Of a stretch of DNA of 64,000 bases, positions 59,126 to 64,000 are shown in pieces (position 1 is the first letter of the stretch; the number at the start of each line of letters is the position of its first letter). The stretch comes from DAOUAM01 sp034433305. GTDB lineage: Bacteria > Chloroflexota > Dehalococcoidia > Lucifugimonadales > DAOUAM01. The notes beneath the pieces are model-generated. The model was given only the letters and a program-made list of their open reading frames with translations, was not told the origin of the DNA and did no database searches. Position numbers and translations under genes: made by a program. The DNA is taken from assembly GCA_034433305.1 (NCBI GenBank), contig DAOUAM010000028.1, positions 1-64,000 on the forward strand, written 5' to 3'.

Positions 59126-59284
59126 GTAACCTCCTCCTCAATACCCCGCACTAGCCCAGGAACAAAAAAAGTGTACTCACGTACACTTTTCAGCACCGGT
59201 TTCCTAGACCGGGAAGGGAGCCTCGGTTCGTCGGAGGTCGCTCTTATACGATATACCACTTTTTCAGAAACTACGATAATATCT
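59126..59284 (-). promoter_or_regulatory. attenuator-like leader of the PIN/TRAM-ispD-ispF-cysS operon
   Basis: About 158 bases from the predicted start near 59284 to the ATG. It contains a perfect intrinsic terminator (59164-59190) 38 bases before the start codon. An upstream segment AAAAAGTG (minus, 59264-59257) is complementary to the CACTTTTT of the terminator's 3' arm (59173-59166), so an alternative pairing could block termination. Small stems CCTC/GAGG and CCGGT/ACCGG lie between. No T-box consensus was recognised. The other gene-free bases up to 59463 hold the promoter. Confidence 0.6.
59164..59190 (-). terminator. intrinsic terminator inside the operon leader
   Basis: Perfect 10-bp stem AAAAGTGTAC/GTACACTTTT with loop GTGA, followed by a total of seven T on the minus strand. 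Located between promoter and first gene, not at a gene end. Confidence 0.85.
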
Positions 59285-59290
59285 TGATAT

Positions 59291-59319
59291 AGAATAGCAC
59301 TGCCAACATTGGATGTCAA
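59291..59319 (-). promoter_or_regulatory. strong promoter for the PIN/TRAM-ispD-ispF-cysS operon
   Basis: Minus-strand TTGACA (59319-59314), 17 bases, TATTCT (59296-59291). Exact -35 and 5/6 -10. Confidence 0.8.
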
Positions 59320-59463
59320 AGACCTGGCCCGCCATTGGCCCTTGATCTGGACATCAGGCCGTCCAGAGGGCATAGCCCCATTGGCCAAGCCCGTGCAGAC
59401 CGCTGGTGGCTTGCGCAGCCAGGCTGGCCCAGTCTTCCATCCGCCTGGTTGTGTACAAGCACG

Positions 59464-60621
59464 ATGAAACATTTACTTCAGCGGGCCGTCCTGGCTGTCG
59501 GTCTGGCGACGCTGCTGGCCGCTGTCCTGACAGCCCTGGTGCCACAAGTGCGCGCCGCATGGCGCACCACGCTTTTCATCGCCCAGGTCATGCCCAGCAT
59601 TCCCATGAAGCCCCAGGAGTGGATTACCCGCCCGCCAGACAGGCAGGAGGTCCTGTTCCAGACGCCCACCGGACACGGCAGGGCTGACCTCTACGTGCCC
59701 TTCGGCGCCGGCAGGCGTAGCGCGGTGCTGCTCTTCCTGGGCGTCAATCCGGCGGGACGCAACGACCCCAGGGTGGTCAGCCTGGCCCAGGGCCTGGCGC
59801 GCAACGGAACGGTAGTCATGATACCCTGGTCCGATAGCATGGCCCAGGGACGCATCAGGCTGGGGGATATCGAAGACCTGGTATGGGCCTTCCAGTACCT
59901 GCGTGGACTGGCGGGGGTGGACCCGGAACGGGTAGGGATGGGCGGCTTCTGCGTCGGGGCGTCCCTGGCTACTGTGGCCGCCCAGGACCCGCGCATCAGG
60001 GATGCGGTAAAATTCATCAACTTCTTCGGCGGCTACTTTGACGCGGTGGACCTGGTGCGGGCCATAAGCAGCAGGACACGCTTCTACAACGGCCAGCACA
60101 GGCCCTGGGAGCCGGATGCTCTGACGCAGCAGGTCTTCACCACACACCTCATCGAAGGGGTGGCCGCGCCCGGAGACAGGGAGACGCTGGCACGCATGTT
60201 CATCACCAGGGAGATCAGCACTGGTGACCCCTCGCTGCTGACGACCGATGAGGGCCGTGCAGTCCATGCCCTGCTGACAGGGCCAGATATAACTGAGGTG
60301 GGCGGCCTGCTGGCCAGGCTGTCGCCGGAGACGCTGGAGTTCCTCAAGGCCATTTCGCCCAGCACGCACATGGACCTGTTGCACGCCCGGGTCCTCATAA
60401 TGCACGACACGTCTGACCGGCTGGTGCCCTCGGAGGAGTCCCGCAGGCTGGCCGACGCCCTGGGCCATGACCCCAGGACGTACCACACGGAGCTGTCGCT
60501 GTTCCAGGGGCAGGTCAGGTTCCACGAGAGCGGGGAGGCCGGGCTGGGCATCCTGGACTACATACGGGAGGCGTCGAAGTTCTACTTGCATATGTATAAC
60601 ATCGTTAGAGAGTTGGCCTGA
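59464..60621 (+). CDS. alpha/beta hydrolase, dienelactone-hydrolase-like, membrane-anchored
   Basis: 385-residue protein. N-terminal hydrophobic helix (residues about 8-27, LAVGLATLLAAVLTALV) acts as a signal anchor. The alpha/beta-hydrolase core shows SAVLLFLGVNPAGRNDPRVV, nucleophile elbow MGGFCVGASLA with a Cys nucleophile as in dienelactone hydrolase, and VLIMHDTSDRLVPSEE (Asp and later His region). A substrate cannot be named. The catalytic Cys rather than Ser is the notable trait. ATG 59464 precedes the hydrophobic helix. Confidence 0.82.
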   Translation: MKHLLQRAVLAVGLATLLAAVLTALVPQVRAAWRTTLFIAQVMPSIPMKPQEWITRPPDRQEVLFQTPTGHGRADLYVPFGAGRRSAVLLFLGVNPAGRNDPRVVSLAQGLARNGTVVMIPWSDSMAQGRIRLGDIEDLVWAFQYLRGLAGVDPERVGMGGFCVGASLATVAAQDPRIRDAVKFINFFGGYFDAVDLVRAISSRTRFYNGQHRPWEPDALTQQVFTTHLIEGVAAPGDRETLARMFITREISTGDPSLLTTDEGRAVHALLTGPDITEVGGLLARLSPETLEFLKAISPSTHMDLLHARVLIMHDTSDRLVPSEESRRLADALGHDPRTYHTELSLFQGQVRFHESGEAGLGILDYIREASKFYLHMYNIVRELA

Positions 60622-60711
60622 CGTGACACAGTGGCCGCGCGTCCTGCCTCTCCTTCAAGCGGGTGATAGCACCCTGTACAACCACAAGGCATTTTACGGA
60701 GTTTTCACTCT

Positions 60712-61242
60712 ATGGGCAAAAACTACTGGATGGTAGTGGTCACTCCGCAGGAGTTCCAGATAATCAAGGACCTGGGCTACTCGCTGTACGCCATGAGGGC
60801 CAAGTACCGGCGGCGCGCCGAGCGCATGCAGCCCGGCGACCGGGTGCTCTTCTACGTCAGCGGCGCGCGGAAATGGCCTGCCACGGGCACCATCACCTCC
60901 AGGTACTTCGAGGACCACTCCCCTGTGTGGACTCCCGGCGACGAGTTCCCGTTCCGCATCAAGCTGACGCCCAACATTGTCCTGGAGGACGAGGACTATA
61001 TAGATGCCCTGCTCCTGGCGCCCCGATTGGAGTACGTCAAGCGCTGGCCGCCAGAGGACTGGCCTCTGGCCTTCTACGACAGCCTGCACCTGCTGCCTCA
61101 GAAGGACTTCCGGCTGGTGGAAGGCGAGATGAAGCGCATAGTGACCCAGAGGCGCAGGGCCAAAAGGGCCGTGCTGCCTCCAGAGGAAGAGGCCACCTAC
61201 GCACAGGACTCCGAGGAGGCGCTGGCCCAGGACGACAGCTAG
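60712..61242 (+). CDS. EVE-domain protein
   Basis: 176-residue EVE (PUA/YTH-like) protein. YWMVVVTPQEFQIIKDLGYSLYAM and RMQPGDRVLFYVSGARKWPATGTI carry the pocket typical of modified-nucleotide binding; DYIDALLLAPRLEYVKRWPPEDWPLAF follows. The C-terminal 40 residues are charged and probably disordered. EVE proteins bind modified bases or tRNA; the ligand here is unknown. Stop overlaps the convergent aldo/keto reductase stop by four bases. Confidence 0.85.
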   Translation: MGKNYWMVVVTPQEFQIIKDLGYSLYAMRAKYRRRAERMQPGDRVLFYVSGARKWPATGTITSRYFEDHSPVWTPGDEFPFRIKLTPNIVLEDEDYIDALLLAPRLEYVKRWPPEDWPLAFYDSLHLLPQKDFRLVEGEMKRIVTQRRRAKRAVLPPEEEATYAQDSEEALAQDDS

Positions 61243-62237
61243 GTGGCCGCAGAGGCCCCGGCCGGCTCCAGGTGGAAGCCCTGGTCGTACAGGTCCCACA
61301 GCCGGGCCACAAGGTCCTGGGGAATGGGCTGTGTCTCCGAGGCCGCCGCGAACTCCTCTAGCTGGGGCAGGTTGGTTATATTGGGCAGCACCGTGGCGAC
61401 CTGCGGGCCGGACAGGGCGAACTGGATGGCAAGCTGCCCTATGGTCCCGCTGAGTTCCCGGGTGAGAAAGTCCAGCTTCTCGACCTTCTTGAGGCCCTGC
61501 TCCAGCCACTCCTTGCGCCTGTGGCTGCGGTGGTCGCTGGCATCGAAGACCGTGTCCCTGGTATAGGTGCCGTCCAGCATGCCCGACGCGTGGGGCACGC
61601 GGGTAATCAGGCCAGTCTTTTCCTCCTGGGCGATGGGGAAGAAACGGCGGGCCGGCTGCTGCTCCAGGATGCTGTAGATGATCTGGAGAGAGGCCACTTT
61701 GCGGACTTTCATGGAGGCCTCGCCCTCTTCAAACCAGCCGATATCAGGGCCAAGGGCCACCCCGTAGTACCGGAGCTTGCCCTCCCGGACAAGCTCCTTC
61801 AGCGTGTCAAAGACCTCGTCCCTCTCGATGGCATCCAGGCGTGGGTTGTGGAGCTGGTAGAGGTCTATGTAGTCGGTCTGGAGGCGGCGAAGGCTCTGCT
61901 CGCAGGCGAACCTGATGAACTCGGGTGAGAAGTTCTGGGGGCGCTCCTTGTGCCCCTGGCGCACGGTGTTGTTGTAGAAATCGTAGCCGAACTTGGTGCC
62001 AATGATTATGTCGTGGCGGTGCTTTTTGAGCGCTCTGGCCAGCACCTCCTCGCCATAGCCATCGCCGTAGGTGTCGGCGGTATCGAAGAAGTTTATGCCC
62101 AGGTCAAAGGCCCGGACCAGCAGCTTGAGGCCGTCCTCCTCGCTTATCTTGCCCCACCAGTTGGTGCTGACAGTCCAGACGCCAAATCCTACCTCGGAGA
62201 CCTCCAGCTCTGTGGTGCCAAGTCGTCGGTACTTCAC
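61239..62237 (-). CDS. aldo/keto reductase
   Basis: 332-residue NADPH-type AKR with TIM-barrel pattern. MKYRRLGTTELEVSEVGFGVWTV, INFFDTADTYGDGYGEEVLARAL (Asp and Tyr of the tetrad), IGTKFGYDF (Lys) and IDLYQLHNPRLD (His) give the complete catalytic tetrad. It reduces a carbonyl of unknown identity. The start MKYRRLG is typical. Upstream 21 bases separate it from a DUF1802 gene on the same strand, so the two may be one unit. Confidence 0.9.
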   Translation of the reverse strand: MKYRRLGTTELEVSEVGFGVWTVSTNWWGKISEEDGLKLLVRAFDLGINFFDTADTYGDGYGEEVLARALKKHRHDIIIGTKFGYDFYNNTVRQGHKERPQNFSPEFIRFACEQSLRRLQTDYIDLYQLHNPRLDAIERDEVFDTLKELVREGKLRYYGVALGPDIGWFEEGEASMKVRKVASLQIIYSILEQQPARRFFPIAQEEKTGLITRVPHASGMLDGTYTRDTVFDASDHRSHRRKEWLEQGLKKVEKLDFLTRELSGTIGQLAIQFALSGPQVATVLPNITNLPQLEEFAAASETQPIPQDLVARLWDLYDQGFHLEPAGASAAT

Positions 62238-62258
62238 GCTATCCCTCTAGCAGCGGAA

Positions 62259-62852
62259 TTAGTGTAGCCTGGCTGATGCCGCGTTGAGCACCTGCCGAAT
62301 CGGGGCTGCCCTGGCCTCGTACTCCTCGTCCGAGAGGACGGGCCTCATATAGCCCAGGGGGACTTCCTGGCCCAGGTCAACCCAGGACTTGCAGCCCGCG
62401 TACTCGTCCAGGATGGGGAGGGCCTGGGGCTGCTGGAGGCTGTACACCCGCAGCAGGGCCACCGTCAGCGGCTGCTTGGGCTTCCAGTGCAGGCGCTTCT
62501 GCACGTAGTCCCGCGTCCAGATGTGATAAGGAAGCAGACTGTCCAGCGTCTCCTCCTCCGTGACCTGGAACTTGTCGGTGACCTCGCACCAGTGCTTGAC
62601 CATCACCAGGCCGGGGATATCGTCCTCCTCCAGGCTGAGCCGCAGGTCTTCGTGGTACTCCTGCTTCAGCAACTCTGACTTCTGGTGCTCATACGTCGGA
62701 AAGAGCAGGAACTCGGGGTGCAGAATGCGGAACTCTTTGTCCTCCCTGTGGATTCCGCCTTTGCGCAGCACTATGACCAGCTTTCCCTGGGCCATGGCGT
62801 GGACTGCCACCGCCCATTCCTTGAGGGCCAGAGTCGCGACTGCTGGAAGCAC
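62259..62852 (-). CDS. DUF1802 family protein
   Basis: 197-residue DUF1802 protein. LKEWAVAVHAMAQGKLVIVLRKGGI and FLLFPTYEHQKSELL are the family signature. Function is unknown. GTG 62852 is preferred because GGAGAG lies 8 bases before it; GTG 62861 would add three residues but has the Shine-Dalgarno adjacent to it. Confidence 0.83.
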   Translation of the reverse strand: MLPAVATLALKEWAVAVHAMAQGKLVIVLRKGGIHREDKEFRILHPEFLLFPTYEHQKSELLKQEYHEDLRLSLEEDDIPGLVMVKHWCEVTDKFQVTEEETLDSLLPYHIWTRDYVQKRLHWKPKQPLTVALLRVYSLQQPQALPILDEYAGCKSWVDLGQEVPLGYMRPVLSDEEYEARAAPIRQVLNAASARLH

Positions 62853-63052
62853 TGGGCACACCTCTCCACAAGATTTAGCCTGACATGCAGCACTTCATTA
62901 TACCCAAGGGCGGGCGGCGCAGTCGAGGCACGCCGCTGGCGGTCACCAGCTACAAGCTCCCGCGGCCACGGTGCCGGCCTTCAGGGCTGGGTGAATCCAG
63001 CCCGGCGCTGGCTGCCGTAAAAACGAATGGAAGTATTTTGAAAGGAGGTGTT

Positions 63053-63505
63053 ATGGCAGGAAGGACCATCTTCCTTTACAGCATACTTCTAGGGATTACG
63101 GCCATCGCTCTTGCATGCTCCCGTGGAGGGTCTAGCCCGACCCCGACGCGCACCGTGGCCGCGGTCACGCGCACACCCACTGCAGCGGCCACAGTTACGG
63201 CCACCCGGACGCCAGCTACACCTACCGTGGTGGCCACCCGTACCGTAACATCCACGCCTGCATCTGGCGTGACCAGCACACCCACCCTGGCCCCAGCGAC
63301 ACCCACACGCACGGCCCTGGCGACGACGACGCCAGCAGCCACGGCGACGGCGACCGCAAGGGCCACGGCCTCGCCAACGGCGACCGCGATGGCTACTGCC
63401 ATGGCGACGCTCACCCCCACAGCCACGGCGACCGCGACGGCTACGCCCACGGCGGCGGCGACAGCCACGGCCACGCCTACAGCTACTGGCACGCCAACGG
63501 CGTAG
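63053..63505 (+). CDS. Thr/Ala/Pro-rich secreted (probable lipoprotein-like) protein
   Basis: 150-residue low-complexity protein. The N-terminus MAGRTIFLYSILLGITAIALACSRGGSS has a signal-peptide hydrophobic core and a Cys after ALA (an imperfect lipobox), so export and perhaps lipidation are likely. The rest is only Thr, Ala, Pro, Val and Ser in repeats such as TPTATATAT, a stalk-like or heavily O-glycosylated spacer without a folded domain. AAGGAGGTG precedes the ATG perfectly. No function can be stated. The 191 bases upstream hold no gene or convincing promoter. Confidence 0.75.
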   Translation: MAGRTIFLYSILLGITAIALACSRGGSSPTPTRTVAAVTRTPTAAATVTATRTPATPTVVATRTVTSTPASGVTSTPTLAPATPTRTALATTTPAATATATARATASPTATAMATAMATLTPTATATATATPTAAATATATPTATGTPTA

Positions 63506-63554
63506 GCAACACAAGCTTCGCGGCCACACGACTTGCACAGCGATGTGTCGTCCC

Positions 63555-63585
63555 CCAAGGAGTCCGGCATTGCCGGACTCCTTGG
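63555..63585. repeat. 14-bp perfect hairpin downstream of the Thr-rich gene
   Basis: Arms 63555-63568 and 63572-63585 with loop ATT. No T-tract, so a Rho-independent terminator is uncertain. It lies in the gene-free 63506-63763 stretch; elsewhere there is only a TATAAT at 63702. Confidence 0.65.
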
Positions 63586-63701
63586 CCACACCAGCGGCCC
63601 TCACCAGGCCCACCACACCCGACGCGTCCTGCTTTCCTGTCTCCTACCTGGGCACTGCCAGGCCTTTCTCCAGTTATGGCACGCGCCCGGCGGGTTTGCT
63701 C

Positions 63702-63707
63702 TATAAT
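63702..63707 (+). promoter_or_regulatory. possible -10 for the enolase-superfamily gene
   Basis: Perfect TATAAT 57 bases before the ATG at 63764; no clear -35 at 16-18 bases. Confidence 0.4.
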
Positions 63708-63763
63708 ACGCAGCGTCCAGAAGCAGCGCGGAGCACCAGCGCAATCCTAGCTATGGAGCCAGT

Positions 63764-64000
63764 ATGAGCAAGCTCAAGATTCGTGACGTGCGAGTGATTC
63801 TTACGGAGCCGGACAACATTCGGCTGGTCATCGTCAAGGTAGAGACCACGGAGCCTGGGCTATACGGCGTTGGCTGCGCCACCTTCACGCAGCGGCCAAC
63901 GGCCGTCGCCACCGCCGTCAACGACTACCTCAAGCCATTCCTCCTGGGCAAAGACCCGGCGGACATTGAGGACATCTGGCAGTCGGCTTACGTGTCGTCC
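63764..64000 (+). CDS. enolase-superfamily (mandelate racemase/mannonate dehydratase-like) protein, 5' part
   Basis: The first 79 residues of a gene that continues beyond the window. IRDVRVILTEPDNIRLVIVKVETTEPGLYGVGCATFTQRP and VATAVNDYLKPFLLGKDPADIEDIWQSAYVSS are the capping-domain N-terminus of RspA/mannonate-dehydratase-like enzymes. The catalytic Lys and metal ligands lie outside the window, so the substrate cannot be judged. GGAGCCAGT precedes the ATG. Enolase-type enzymes are expanded in SAR202-like Chloroflexota. Confidence 0.85.
   Translation, partial: MSKLKIRDVRVILTEPDNIRLVIVKVETTEPGLYGVGCATFTQRPTAVATAVNDYLKPFLLGKDPADIEDIWQSAYVSS

Noticed and set aside
59126..59284. T-box riboswitch for cysS
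   Set aside because: No T-box consensus (UGGNACCGCG) or specifier stem was recognised, and cysS is the fourth gene rather than the first.
63076..63591. Val/Ala/Gly-rich frame on the minus strand
   Set aside because: Mirror of the repetitive Thr-rich gene; no ribosome site.

Overview
The window is high-GC DNA carrying a dense, mostly housekeeping gene set. The content points to a free-living, non-phototrophic bacterium of the Chloroflexota, most likely a Dehalococcoidia or SAR202-like lineage. The reasons are two flavin/F420-type luciferase-like oxidoreductases, an enolase-superfamily gene, several cupins and M20 amidohydrolases, a lone 5S rRNA gene away from 16S/23S, and a siroheme-type tetrapyrrole operon. 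This placement is inference from gene content and not a phylogenetic result.

Layout. 0-7.7 kb: two tandem M20 amidohydrolases (the first cut by the window edge), an M1 aminopeptidase, an enoyl-CoA hydratase, a membrane protein and an F420-type oxidoreductase. 7.7-14.5 kb (minus strand): tyrA-aroA-gmk, a site-2 protease, an A-type Fe-S carrier with a Cys-Gly tail, a universal stress protein, and an ABC-2 exporter whose ATPase gene is broken by a one-base frameshift. 14.6-23.5 kb: 5S rRNA with its own promoter, rpsA, clpC, radA, an unknown protein, larC with a CTG start, and an AI-2E-family permease. 23.6-29.1 kb: the translation/transcription supercluster tRNA-Thr, tRNA-Tyr, tRNA-Thr, tuf, rpmG, secE, nusG, rplK, rplA, L10 leader, rplJ, rplL.

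29.1-42 kb: larA, a PepT-like peptidase, radC, a cupin/luciferase-like/ketopantoate-reductase-like neighbourhood, an intergenic tandem repeat, then ackA, phosphoketolase and glucan phosphorylase. Together the last three form a route from glycogen through the phosphoketolase cleavage to acetyl phosphate, ATP and acetate. 42-48.6 kb: a divergent nickel superoxide dismutase (sodN) and its maturation protease (sodX), then a minus-strand operon ahbAB-met8-hemC-cobA/hemD-hemB that makes siroheme and, through a fused siroheme decarboxylase, probably feeds a siroheme-dependent heme route.

48.8-64 kb: pcm (probable CTG start), gatB, yvcK, secG, a SAM hydroxide adenosyltransferase, a YbjQ protein, a FAD-linked oxidase, and the minus-strand operon PIN/TRAM-ispD-ispF-cysS. 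That operon has a strong promoter and a leader with a perfect intrinsic terminator and a competing upstream segment. The end holds an alpha/beta hydrolase, an EVE protein, an aldo/keto reductase, a DUF1802 protein, a Thr/Ala/Pro-rich secreted protein and the start of an enolase-superfamily gene.

No prophage, insertion sequence, CRISPR array or wholly new multi-gene system was found. The most interesting items are the uncharacterised attenuator-like leader before the ispDF-cysS operon, the fused siroheme-decarboxylase operon, the sodN/sodX pair, the Cys cluster in EF-Tu, and the altered A-type Fe-S carrier.
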